Assembly: GCA_964404455.1 (NCBI GenBank)
Contig: CAYOJY010000040.1
Location: 1 to 8,250, forward strand
DNA from: CAKOSP01 sp964404455
Lineage (GTDB): Bacteria > Bacillota_I > Bacilli_A > RF39 > UBA660
Direction of reading: 5' to 3'
Length of the DNA: 8,250 bases
Positions 1 through 6,512 of this stretch are shown in pieces; position 1 is the first letter of the stretch; the number at the start of each line of letters is the position of its first letter. The translations under genes and the position numbers were made by a program. Under the pieces are notes generated by a model. That model did not search any database. It was not told the origin of the DNA and saw nothing but the letters and a program-made list of their open reading frames with translations.

Positions 1-32
1 ATGCAATATAAATCTGTCCACATTTAATTTGT

Positions 33-164
33 CTAATTTACTGTTGACAATCCAGTACTATGACTTATTCCTAATCTTTTTCCTACTTCTCTCATAGATA
101 AATTTTGTTTTAACAATATATCTATTTCTACTTTCTTTTTTTCAGTTAATTGTTTATAATTCAT
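33..164 (-). pseudogene. IS30-family transposase, N-terminal fragment (HTH domain only)
   Basis: The 43-residue product begins MNYKQLTEKKKVEIDILL and carries a helix-turn-helix of the type at the N-terminus of IS30-family transposases (residues about 5-37, with LSMREVGKRLGISHST as turn and recognition helix). In the family this domain binds the terminal inverted repeats; the catalytic DDE domain follows. Here the similarity stops right after ISHST, and a TAG stop follows six residues later, so the catalytic domain is absent from this frame. The start at 164 is chosen because an AAGGAGG site lies nine bases upstream; the frame is open further upstream (to about 218) but has no ribosome site there. 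The bases at 41-50 next to the break read CTGTTGACAA, which resembles an insertion-sequence end, so either a second element inserted here or the element suffered an internal deletion. Only 32 bases remain to the window edge, so a frameshifted continuation cannot be excluded. Confidence 0.75.
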
Positions 165-206
165 ATAAGAGTTCCTCCTTGCCGGGTGGGGCTCTTTTAT
201 TTTATC

Positions 207-230
207 AAAAAAACGCACCCTTGTGGTGCG
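207..230 (-). terminator. intrinsic terminator of the 1667-262 gene set
   Basis: Read on the minus strand, a six-base-pair GC-rich stem CGCACC/GGTGCG with a five-base loop (ACAAG) is followed at once by seven T. It lies about 30 bases beyond the stop codon of the lipoprotein gene at 262. A small palindrome (TTGAAATTTCAA) sits just before it. This is a standard Rho-independent terminator. Confidence 0.88.
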
Positions 231-261
231 GTTGAAATTTCAATTTAGGAAATAGAATAAT

Positions 262-801
262 CTATTTTTCATAATTATATATCCCATGGATTTTTTCTAA
301 ATCATTTTCTTCAATTGTATTTAATTTCCATATTTTATTTTCTTTAACTACATTAAACTCAATTGTATAATCAACTTTATCAGTTGTTTTTTTCATTTTA
401 TCTAACTTATAATCCATATATAGGGAATTATCATATTTTCCTTCCTGGTCATAAAATTTATCAACATTAGTTTGGAGATATTCAGCAGCTGATTTATCTA
501 TTTTATAAAAATCATAAACAGTAATTTTAACGCGAACAACAGCTTCATCTCCATCATAATTTTCATCAATTATTTCATATTTTAAATCCTGATATTGTTT
601 TTTTAGAATATCCCGATAAACTTTTTTTTGATTATCGCTTAATTTTTCTCCTTCAATGACTTTTTCCATATCCAGTAAAACTTCACTATTTAAATTCTTA
701 TAACTATTCAAATAATCTTCCACCGGTGTTTTGGCTGTATTCCCAAAATTACACCCGGTTAAAAAAATTAAAAGAAAGCTTATTAATAATATTTTTTTCA
801 T
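262..801 (-). CDS. predicted lipoprotein of unknown function
   Basis: This 179-residue protein starts with MKKILLISFLLIFLTGC, a type II signal peptide with a lipobox (LTGC, Cys17 as the predicted acylated residue), so it should be anchored to the outer face of the membrane. The mature part is charged and soluble. It has an N-terminal helical segment (about 28-75) followed by alternating hydrophobic strands (DEAVVRVKITVYDFY, VDYTIEFNVVKENKIWKLN) that resemble the small alpha+beta NTF2/cystatin-like domains common in Gram-positive lipoproteins, but I do not recognise a named family. The ribosome site GAGGG lies just before the ATG. It begins 37 bases after the DUF3603 gene on the same strand and ends before a strong terminator, so it is the last gene of that set. 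Function unknown; lipoprotein status is well supported. Confidence 0.85.
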   Translation of the reverse strand: MKKILLISFLLIFLTGCNFGNTAKTPVEDYLNSYKNLNSEVLLDMEKVIEGEKLSDNQKKVYRDILKKQYQDLKYEIIDENYDGDEAVVRVKITVYDFYKIDKSAAEYLQTNVDKFYDQEGKYDNSLYMDYKLDKMKKTTDKVDYTIEFNVVKENKIWKLNTIEENDLEKIHGIYNYEK

Positions 802-838
802 ATATCCCTCATTTGTATTTTTAACTATATTAATTTAT

Positions 839-1468
839 TTATACATTTTTATAACTTAACTTTATAATCTGATATAATTTATATTCATTCTCGCCGATTT
901 TATTATTAATTTGATTTTTAATGGCTTCAGCCATTTTTTCAACACTATCTTCTTCTTTTTGAAAAAGTTCTTTATATAAATATTTTAATTTTGCTATATT
1001 GTTATTTTGAATTAAACAATTTAATTCCTGTTCTATGCATTTTTTTACTTTTTCGTCTTTTCGCAAACTTTTTCTTACATTAATTTTTTTTAATATTTCA
1101 TAACTTAAGGCAGATTTTTTTATCGTAAAAGACACTTCTTCAATATTTAGTTCATCTTCAGGCTTTAATAAACTATAACCAATACTTTCACCCTGATTAT
1201 TAAATAAAACCGCTAAGGAGTTATTATAATCAGTAAAAATACAAGTATATTTTAAATTACCGTGTTTAGTTAAAGTTTGATTTTCAATTTTATTTAAAAA
1301 ATCATTTGATACTTTTATCTTATTTAATAATATTTGAATAAAATCTTTAAATTCAATACTAAAAAGGGGAATTTTTTTGATTTGCTTTACTTCATCATTT
1401 TCATCCCATTCATAAAATTGATAATATTTATCTAAATAATTTAATTCAACGTCATAATAATAATTCAT
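839..1468 (-). CDS. DUF3603 (YjbA-like) family protein
   Basis: The 209-residue soluble protein resembles the DUF3603 family, represented by B. subtilis YjbA, whose role is not known. What is seen: an N-terminus MNYYYDVELNYLDKYYQFYEW that matches the family pattern of YDV..N(W/F)L....Y.FHEW, then a run of hydrophobic positions about KKIPLFSI, and a C-terminal helical part (about 150-209) with LKYLYKELFQ and KLYQIIKLSY. The family usually runs about 240-260 residues, so this is a short version. No signal peptide or membrane span is visible. The start has the ribosome site AAAGGAG eight bases upstream, inside the end of the preceding small membrane-protein gene; the two genes overlap by 17 bases, so translation may be coupled. 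The family assignment is from memory of the motif pattern and was not checked by a profile search. Confidence 0.72.
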   Translation of the reverse strand: MNYYYDVELNYLDKYYQFYEWDENDEVKQIKKIPLFSIEFKDFIQILLNKIKVSNDFLNKIENQTLTKHGNLKYTCIFTDYNNSLAVLFNNQGESIGYSLLKPEDELNIEEVSFTIKKSALSYEILKKINVRKSLRKDEKVKKCIEQELNCLIQNNNIAKLKYLYKELFQKEEDSVEKMAEAIKNQINNKIGENEYKLYQIIKLSYKNV

Positions 1469-1667
1469 TTTTTTTTATCTCCTTTAATGTTAAAATGACT
1501 AAAATAATTCCTAAAACGAGTAACCACATAAAAGGTTTCTTAATAATAAAATAAACAAAATAAAGAAAACTATACCCCAATAATAATATATTTGAATAAA
1601 TAATGAGAAAAAAAATTCCAACACTAATAAAAATTGTTCCTAAAATAAATAATAGAAATATTAACAT
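1452..1667 (-). CDS. small two-helix membrane protein, hypothetical
   Basis: This 71-residue protein consists almost wholly of two hydrophobic helices (residues about 2-40, long enough for one or two spans, and 46-62) around a basic IIKKP loop, ending in a charged tail (KEIKKNELLL). It resembles no family I can name. It overlaps the start of the DUF3603 gene by 17 bases in another frame, an arrangement typical of coupled genes. The ribosome site is weak: TGTGAT ends only three bases before the ATG, which is acceptable only as the extended GGTGAT pairing. AT-rich DNA readily produces hydrophobic open frames, so this call is moderate. Its support is position, strand and the overlap with a real gene. 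Confidence 0.5.
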   Translation of the reverse strand: MLIFLLFILGTIFISVGIFFLIIYSNILLLGYSFLYFVYFIIKKPFMWLLVLGIILVILTLKEIKKNELLL

Positions 1668-1736
1668 ACTATCACATTATATTTTATTTCTAAATATCAT
1701 TTTTTATTATATATTTTATTAAGGATGTGATTTATA
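1668..1736. promoter_or_regulatory. divergent intergenic region between the small membrane gene and the uppP-like gene
   Basis: Transcription of the minus-strand set and of the plus-strand UppP-like gene must start in or near these 69 very AT-rich bases. On the minus strand TATAAT (1676-1681) is a perfect -10 but has no convincing -35 and would give an almost leaderless message. On the plus strand TATT/TATATA-like runs precede the ribosome site AAGGATGTGAT (1721-1731). Base composition makes exact promoter calls unreliable here. Confidence 0.3.
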
Positions 1737-2486
1737 ATGCTTAAATACATATTTTTAGGGTTATTATATAGTTTTTTTAATTCTTTTCCTATTTCTTTAA
1801 CAGGACATCTTATTTTATATCGCCATATTTTTAATACAGAAATTTTTAATACTTTAAATATTTCTTTTTTAATAAATATAGGCATTATAATCAGCCTATT
1901 ATTTATTTTGCGAAAAACAATTTTTAATGCTTTTAAAAAAGAAAATAGAAAAAAGACATTAAAATTAATCAAAAAAACATTTTTTTTAATTCCAGTATTT
2001 ATTATTATAAGTTTAAATATTTTTAAAAGTTTTCCCCCATTATTATTAAGTTTCTTTTTTTTAATAAATGCTTTTATATTATTTAAAATTAAATTTAATA
2101 ATCAATATAATTCCATATTAACTAATAAATCTATTATGTTAATTGGTGGATTAGGCCTTTTAACTATATTTCCGGGAATTTCTTTAATTACAATGCTTAT
2201 TTTTGGTTTATATTTAGCCAAAATAAAAAAAGAAAAAATTTTAAAACATACTCTTTTCTTTTATTTAATTTATTTACTTATTTATTTACCAATCAATTTC
2301 CCTAATTTTATTATAAATTTTGAAGAATATTTAACTATTCATTATTTAATCTGCATTTTTTCCGCAATTGTGGCTTCCTTTTTAGGTTTAAAATTATTAA
2401 ATAAATTGATTATTCAAAATAAATTGAAAAACATCTCTATTTACTTATTTATTTTAGCCGCTTTTATTTTATTATACTTTAGATAA
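1737..2486 (+). CDS. UppP/BacA-fold integral membrane protein lacking the catalytic residues
   Basis: The 249-residue polytopic protein aligns by eye with undecaprenyl-pyrophosphate phosphatase (UppP/BacA), which recycles the lipid carrier of cell-wall synthesis. The first family block, (E/Q)xxxEFLPxSSTGH, is matched at residues 11-24 as YSFFNSFPISLTGH: the P-I-S-x-T-G-H part is kept, including His24, but the two catalytic glutamates are Tyr11 and Asn15. The second block, PGxSRSxxT, appears at 146-154 as PGISLITML: the essential Arg is Leu150 and the following Ser is Ile151. The spacing of the blocks, the flanking GLGLLTIF and GLYLAKIKKEKILKHTLFFYLIYLL segments and the overall helix count support the fold; authentic enzymes are about 265-280 residues. 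The ribosome site is AAGGATGTGAT. It is probably not a classical phosphatase: a degenerate paralogue with a lipid-binding or regulatory role, or a gene drifting to loss. The intact reading frame argues for continued use. Confidence 0.75.
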   Translation: MLKYIFLGLLYSFFNSFPISLTGHLILYRHIFNTEIFNTLNISFLINIGIIISLLFILRKTIFNAFKKENRKKTLKLIKKTFFLIPVFIIISLNIFKSFPPLLLSFFFLINAFILFKIKFNNQYNSILTNKSIMLIGGLGLLTIFPGISLITMLIFGLYLAKIKKEKILKHTLFFYLIYLLIYLPINFPNFIINFEEYLTIHYLICIFSAIVASFLGLKLLNKLIIQNKLKNISIYLFILAAFILLYFR

Positions 2487-2487
2487 T

Positions 2488-4218
2488 TTACATCATTTCC
2501 ACAGTTTCAATTCCTAAAACTTCTAAATGTTTTGTTAAAGCTTTTTTAGTTATTAAACATATTTGAACCCAAGTGGTTTGTTTTTCCAAAACCACTTCAT
2601 TAATAATATAATTGTCTTGATAAAATTTAGAAAAAAGAGACGCAATCTGATAAGCATTTTCAGCAATTATATGAGGTGTTTTTTCTTCAAAGGCATTTAC
2701 AAATACTTCATTACTCAAATTAATTTTTAAAATTAATTCTCTTTCAATATTAGTATATATTTTATTTATTTTAATAAAATTTTGTTCTCGATAATTTAAT
2801 TTATTTAAAATAGAATTAATTCGGGCGACGGTGTAAAGTAAAAAAGTTCCAGTTTTACCTTCAGTTGCTAAAAATTTATCTAAATCAAAAATATAATCTT
2901 TGATCCGATAATTAATTAAATCTCCAAATTTAATAGTTGCAACTGTAATTTTACGAGCAATATCATCTTTATCTAAATCATTACTAAAATTTGAAGTTAA
3001 TACTCGTTTATGTGCTGCTTCATAAACATTATCATAAAAATCACTTAGTTTCATGATTCCGCCATCTCTAGTTTTATAAGGCTTACCATCAGTTCCATTT
3101 ATTGTACCAAATCCCAAATGTTCTAGTTTTACTGATTCACTTATCAATCCAGCTTTATAAGCACATCTAAATACTTGCTTAAAGTGAAGGCTTTGTCGAT
3201 TATCAACAACATACCAAATTTCATTAGGATTAAAATCCTTTTGTCTTTGAATTATTGTGGCTAAATCGGTCGTCGCATAAATATTTGAATCATCCGATTT
3301 TTTGATAATGACTGGAGGCATATTAATTTTATCGTCTAAAAGAGCTATTTCTACAACCATAGCGCCCTGGCTCTCCTGTAATAAATTTTTATTAATTAAA
3401 ATTTTTATTAATTCATCAATATATTTTTCTGCATTACTTTCTCCATACCAATAATCAAAATCAACATTTAATATTTTATATGTTTTTTTTATATCGATAA
3501 CTGAACTTTCTAAAATTTTTCGCCAGATATAGTTATATAATTCATTTCCATTTTGTAATTCTGCCGTAATTTTTTGAGCTTTTAATTTAAATGTTTCATC
3601 TTCTTTACTTTTTTTACTGGCAAGAGGATAAATTTCATTTAACTCATCAATTTCAATATTAAAATCTAATCCATTTTGTTGAGGATATTTTTCTAATAAT
3701 AAAGCTATTACTAAACCTATTTGTAATCCCCAATCTCCTAAATGAACATCACTAATAGTTTTAGCGCCCACAGAATTTGCTATTCTTTTAATAGATTCAC
3801 CAATAATAGCCGCCCTTAAATGACCAATATGAAGTGGCTTAGCTACGTTAGGTCCCCCATAATCTAAAACAATTGTCTGATTCTTTCCTACCTGAGGAAT
3901 TCCTAAAGTATCATCTTGAAATATCTTATTAGTATAATTTAAAATAAAATTATCGGTCATATCAATATTGATAAAACCAGATCCCACTACGTTTATATTC
4001 TTAATATCTTCATCGTTTTTCAAATCATTAACAATTTCCGTAGCAATTATATTAGGAGATTTCTGATATTTTTTAGCCCCACTTAAAGCCCCATTACATT
4101 GAAATTGACATAAATCAGGTCGATCCGATATTCTTACTAAACCTAGCTTTTCTTCATAACCACATTTTGAAAATACATTGCCTAATTTTTCAGTTAAAAT
4201 TTCTGTAATTGTTTTCAT
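2488..4218 (-). CDS. argS: arginyl-tRNA synthetase (ArgRS)
   Basis: Class I aminoacyl-tRNA synthetase that charges tRNA(Arg) in the cytosol; 576 residues, close to the usual 550-580. An N-terminal Add1 domain (about 1-110) recognises the tRNA D-loop. The catalytic Rossmann fold begins with LDYGGPNVAKPLHIGHLRAA; the HIGH signature is at residues 130-133. The region SDVHLGDWGLQIG and the motif KTRDGGIMKLSD (about 382-393), which replaces the canonical KMSK as in many ArgRS, are both present. The C-terminal DALR anticodon-binding domain runs from about residue 455 (GTFLLYTVARINSIL) to the family-typical end VLGIETVEMM. The start at 4218 is preferred over an upstream in-frame ATG at 4272: AAGGAG lies seven bases before it, the product begins MKTITEILTEKL as in relatives, and the upstream ATG would fall on the promoter. 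The gene stands alone, with its own promoter and no visible T-box leader. Confidence 0.98.
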   Translation of the reverse strand: MKTITEILTEKLGNVFSKCGYEEKLGLVRISDRPDLCQFQCNGALSGAKKYQKSPNIIATEIVNDLKNDEDIKNINVVGSGFINIDMTDNFILNYTNKIFQDDTLGIPQVGKNQTIVLDYGGPNVAKPLHIGHLRAAIIGESIKRIANSVGAKTISDVHLGDWGLQIGLVIALLLEKYPQQNGLDFNIEIDELNEIYPLASKKSKEDETFKLKAQKITAELQNGNELYNYIWRKILESSVIDIKKTYKILNVDFDYWYGESNAEKYIDELIKILINKNLLQESQGAMVVEIALLDDKINMPPVIIKKSDDSNIYATTDLATIIQRQKDFNPNEIWYVVDNRQSLHFKQVFRCAYKAGLISESVKLEHLGFGTINGTDGKPYKTRDGGIMKLSDFYDNVYEAAHKRVLTSNFSNDLDKDDIARKITVATIKFGDLINYRIKDYIFDLDKFLATEGKTGTFLLYTVARINSILNKLNYREQNFIKINKIYTNIERELILKINLSNEVFVNAFEEKTPHIIAENAYQIASLFSKFYQDNYIINEVVLEKQTTWVQICLITKKALTKHLEVLGIETVEMM

Positions 4219-4243
4219 GAACAAGCTCCTTAATTGTAAACAC

Positions 4244-4272
4244 ATTTTAGCATATTCAAAAATATTTAGCAA
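4244..4272 (-). promoter_or_regulatory. SigA-type promoter of argS
   Basis: On the minus strand: -35 TTGCTA (4267-4272), a 17-base spacer and -10 TAAAAT (4244-4249) with an extended TG one base upstream. The start of transcription should be near 4237, giving a leader of about 20 bases with the ribosome site AAGGAG. The leader is too short for a T-box, so argS does not seem to be under tRNA-sensing control here. Confidence 0.7.
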
Positions 4273-4283
4273 TACTCCAACAA

Positions 4284-4310
4284 AAAAGCTGATTTAGGAA
4301 ATCAGCTTTT
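4284..4310 (-). terminator. intrinsic terminator of the ytxH-like operon
   Basis: A 12-base-pair inverted repeat (AAAAGCTGATTT / AAATCAGCTTTT) with a three-base loop overlaps the TGA stop codon of the ytxH-like gene. On the minus strand its right arm runs into a T stretch (4282-4287). It separates this operon from the argS promoter, which starts a dozen bases further on. It is nearly symmetric, so it may also work weakly in the other direction. Confidence 0.85.
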
Positions 4311-4712
4311 ATTTTTAGTATTTTCTTCAAGTTTCTTAATTGTTTGTTTCATAGCTTTAATTGTTTTTTTCTTAACATCTAAAACTAGTATTTCTAACTT
4401 GGGTTTAGCTGTTTTAACAGCAGAATCTACTAAATCTTCAATTTTTTCTTCGATTAAACCGGCTTTTTCTTTAGCAATTTTTAAAACCTTTTCTTTATCT
4501 AATTCTTTTAAAGATTTTTCAATCTCACTAATTTTCAAACTAAATTCTTCTTTAACTTCATCAAAATCAGTTTCTTTTATCTTAGCTAAAAGTTCATCAC
4601 ATTTCTTTTTTAAATCTTTTCTGGTTTGTTCGCCTGTTTTTGGTGCGAATAATAACCCTAAGCCAAGACCAATTCCTGCCCCTAGTAAAAACTTACACTT
4701 TTTCTTACGCAT
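4302..4712 (-). CDS. YtxH-like (general stress type) membrane-associated protein
   Basis: The 136-residue protein has the YtxH-domain layout. A short basic start (MRKKKCK) precedes one glycine-rich membrane segment, FLLGAGIGLGLGLLFAPKTG (residues 8-27), ending in the family's typical FAPKTGEQTRKDL signature. A long, highly charged helix (about 33-136, Lys/Glu-rich) probably forms a coiled coil and is rich in KxxE heptad-like patterns. In B. subtilis, YtxH is in the ytxGHJ stress-induced operon; the molecular role is unknown. Here the gene overlaps the DUF948 gene by eight bases, with the ribosome site AAAGGATGAT inside that gene, so the ytxG-ytxH pairing is kept. It is the last gene before the terminator. 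Cys6, just before the membrane segment, is not in a lipobox context. Confidence 0.88.
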   Translation of the reverse strand: MRKKKCKFLLGAGIGLGLGLLFAPKTGEQTRKDLKKKCDELLAKIKETDFDEVKEEFSLKISEIEKSLKELDKEKVLKIAKEKAGLIEEKIEDLVDSAVKTAKPKLEILVLDVKKKTIKAMKQTIKKLEENTKNKS

Positions 4713-4992
4713 CTAAATCATCCTTTCTTTTTCTCTTCATTAATAGTTTACCCAACATTGATGTAAAAAATTCCACAACTCTGTCAGATAATCCAGCTAA
4801 ACGATCTGTAGCAAAATCAATAATGCTAAAAACTGGATTTAATGACTCAAATTTTTCATTCACATTATCTATAACTTTTGATACTTTATCAATTGCATTA
4901 ATAGCTTTTATTCCCAAAACAATTCCCACTATTAATAAAACAATCAAAAGTACATAAATAATAATCGGTAAAATTAACAACCAAAATTCCAT
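4705..4992 (-). CDS. YtxG-like DUF948 membrane protein
   Basis: The 95-residue protein has a single N-terminal membrane span (about residues 3-29, LLILPIIIYVLLIVLLIVGIVLG). An amphipathic helix of the DUF948 type follows (AINAIDKVSKVIDNVNEKFESLNPVFSIID, given here as residues 31-60), and the tail is basic (KRKRKDD). B. subtilis YtxG has the same shape and sits next to YtxH. The family has no known reaction; the predicted arrangement is a membrane anchor with a coiled coil that could pair with that of the YtxH-like neighbour. The ATG follows AAGGAG by eight bases and lies three bases after the stop codon of the preceding acidic-protein gene, which places it firmly in the operon. Confidence 0.83.
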   Translation of the reverse strand: MEFWLLILPIIIYVLLIVLLIVGIVLGIKAINAIDKVSKVIDNVNEKFESLNPVFSIIDFATDRLAGLSDRVVEFFTSMLGKLLMKRKRKDDLDA

Positions 4993-4995
4993 ATT

Positions 4996-5811
4996 CTATT
5001 CTCCTTCCTCTTTATTTTCATACATAGAATCTATTAAATCAAATAAATCAGTTTCTAATGTATCAGTTTCCTCAAAAGAATTAACAACATCTTGTTTCTT
5101 ATTAATTGATAAATTTAATTCATCGGTAATAAATTCATCATTTATATCTATTTTAACATCCGCTGTATCTTCTAAAAGTTCATCAATGGTTTTTACCTGT
5201 TCCATTTTTTCTTCTACAGGGAAGGCTTTTAAAACAGTTTCTTTATTTTGATAAAATTCCGAAACAGGCTTGTCTAAAGTTTTTTCCAAACTTTCTAATT
5301 CACCAAAAGCTTTCTTTCGAACATTATCTACATTTAAATATTTTTTATTAGTTACTTCCTTTTTTTGAATATCCTCAGGCTTATAATCTTGGTTTAAAAT
5401 ACCATAAACAGGAGATATTATCGGCGAAGGTTTAAATTTTCTTTTTTCAGGTTTTTCAATACTTTCGGTTTTTTCATATCTTTGATAATCATTGCGCTTT
5501 TCATTTTTTTTGTTTCTTTCAAATTCTAAAGCATTCGTATTTCTTAAATTAGTTTTAGGAGCCCTTGAAATAGATGAAACATTACTTTCAAATTCATCTT
5601 CGTCAAAATCAGGAAATGGAAAAGTATTTTCTGATTTAAATAATTCTTTTTCACTCACCTTTAATTTAGAATCATCATTATAGTCTTCCTTCTTTTCTAC
5701 AAAGACTTTATCTTCTTTAGGCATAACAGTAACGGATGTTTCTTCTTTAATAGGCTCAATAACTTCTTCTTCCTCAAATAAAATTTCTTTCATTTTTTTA
5801 AATATACGCAT
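4996..5811 (-). CDS. acidic, mostly disordered protein with a SPIISPVYG motif, function unknown
   Basis: The 271-residue protein has no signal peptide, no membrane span and no cysteine. It starts with a short amphipathic basic segment (MRIFKKMKEIL) that could touch the membrane. A long acidic, low-complexity stretch (about 13-80) with FPFPDFDEDEFE follows, then a basic region (98-127). The block FKPSPIISPVYGIL (126-139) is the only compact hydrophobic motif in the middle. Two helical segments follow (161-180, VRKKAFGELESLEKTLDK; 204-216), and an acidic C-terminal helix (249-265, DTLETDLFDLIDSMYE) ends the chain. This pattern, a disordered linker with short conserved-looking motifs at intervals, suggests a scaffold or adaptor that binds partners through linear motifs; that is inference. 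I recall similar (I/V)ISP(I/V)(Y/F)G blocks in unnamed proteins of related gut Firmicutes but cannot name the family. The ribosome site GGAAGG overlaps the stop codon of the upstream lipoprotein gene, so the two are cotranslated neighbours. Confidence 0.83.
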   Translation of the reverse strand: MRIFKKMKEILFEEEEVIEPIKEETSVTVMPKEDKVFVEKKEDYNDDSKLKVSEKELFKSENTFPFPDFDEDEFESNVSSISRAPKTNLRNTNALEFERNKKNEKRNDYQRYEKTESIEKPEKRKFKPSPIISPVYGILNQDYKPEDIQKKEVTNKKYLNVDNVRKKAFGELESLEKTLDKPVSEFYQNKETVLKAFPVEEKMEQVKTIDELLEDTADVKIDINDEFITDELNLSINKKQDVVNSFEETDTLETDLFDLIDSMYENKEEGE

Positions 5812-5824
5812 ATTTACTTCCTTC

Positions 5825-6463
5825 CTATTTTAATAAATCCTGATCAACTTTTTTATCATCAGACGATTCAACATATGTATTATCATAATTTAAATAATTA
5901 CTATCACTACTGGTCGTTTTAAAGATATTATACTCTTCATCACTAAAACTCAGTTTATCATCTCCAAGCATATTAGCAATTACTTTATCGTTATATTTAA
6001 TACTTTTTAAAACATTAATGGCGTAAATCAATGATGGATTAATATCTTTTTCATTTACCATTACTTCTATTTTAGCATAATTATACATAATTTCAATTAA
6101 ATATTTGTTATTTTCAATTTTATTTATTTCTAAATAACCGCTCTTGTTATTATAAACAAAATTTTTTGAATAAAAGCTTTTTTCTGAATGACTCACATTC
6201 ACTTCTTTTTTATTAAAATAACTAACCATATCAATGTATAAATAAAATATATTACTATTATTAGTTAATACTTCATTATATAAAGAATTACTTTCTATTT
6301 GTAATCCTCGAGGCAGGTAATATTTATAACCGACTCGATATACATTATAATTTTTATTTTTAACAGCTAAAGTATTAAGTGTATCTTCAATTGTCATATC
6401 TTTAACATTTGCACAACCACATAACATTAAGACGGCAATACACAAAAATATATATCGTTTCAT
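5825..6463 (-). CDS. predicted lipoprotein of unknown function
   Basis: The 212-residue protein has a lipoprotein signal (MKRYIFLCIAVLMLCGC; lipobox LCGC, Cys17). The mature domain has aromatic, strand-rich stretches: VYRVGYKYYLPRGLQI, NIFYLYIDMV, KYLIEIMYNYAKIEVMV, and a helical DINPSLIYAINVLKSI. It ends in a Ser/Asp/Asn-rich acidic tail of about 45 residues, perhaps unstructured. The YYLPRG turn looks like a small beta-barrel or PsbP/TPP-like domain in which a short lipoprotein shields a membrane-near surface, but I cannot assign a family. AAGGAG lies six bases before the ATG. It is the first gene of the operon leading to the acidic protein and the YtxG/YtxH pair, so all four products probably act at the envelope. 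Confidence 0.87.
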   Translation of the reverse strand: MKRYIFLCIAVLMLCGCANVKDMTIEDTLNTLAVKNKNYNVYRVGYKYYLPRGLQIESNSLYNEVLTNNSNIFYLYIDMVSYFNKKEVNVSHSEKSFYSKNFVYNNKSGYLEINKIENNKYLIEIMYNYAKIEVMVNEKDINPSLIYAINVLKSIKYNDKVIANMLGDDKLSFSDEEYNIFKTTSSDSNYLNYDNTYVESSDDKKVDQDLLK

Positions 6464-6481
6464 ACCTACTCCTTGATAAAT

Positions 6482-6509
6482 ATTATAACACGGATATTAT
6501 AAATTTAAA
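6482..6509 (-). promoter_or_regulatory. probable promoter of the lipoprotein/ytxGH-like operon
   Basis: In the 49-base gap after trmB the minus strand carries TATAAT (6482-6487) with an extended TG (TGT before it), 16 bases from a poor -35, TTTAAA (6504-6509). The -10 element lies 18 bases before the lipoprotein ATG. The strong extended -10 makes independent transcription likely, with read-through from trmB also possible because no terminator is seen between them. Confidence 0.45.
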
Positions 6510-6512
6510 TAC

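Noticed and set aside
1697..1972. Open minus-strand frame of 91 codons across the divergent region and the start of the uppP-like gene
   Set aside because: It is antisense to a gene with recognisable family blocks and has Lys/Ile/Asn-rich composition typical of AT-rich noise, with no ribosome site.
4219..4272. Longer argS start (18 extra residues from an ATG at 4272)
   Set aside because: The extra codons lie over the promoter, have no ribosome site, and the family start MKTITEILTEKL with AAGGAG is at 4218.
4219..4283. T-box or other tRNA-sensing leader for argS
   Set aside because: Only about 20 bases separate the predicted start of transcription from the ribosome site, and no specifier stem or AGGGTGG-type T-box word is present.
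4399..4957. Plus-strand open frames antisense to the ytxH-like and DUF948 genes
   Set aside because: They lack ribosome sites and family features and run opposite two well-supported overlapping genes.
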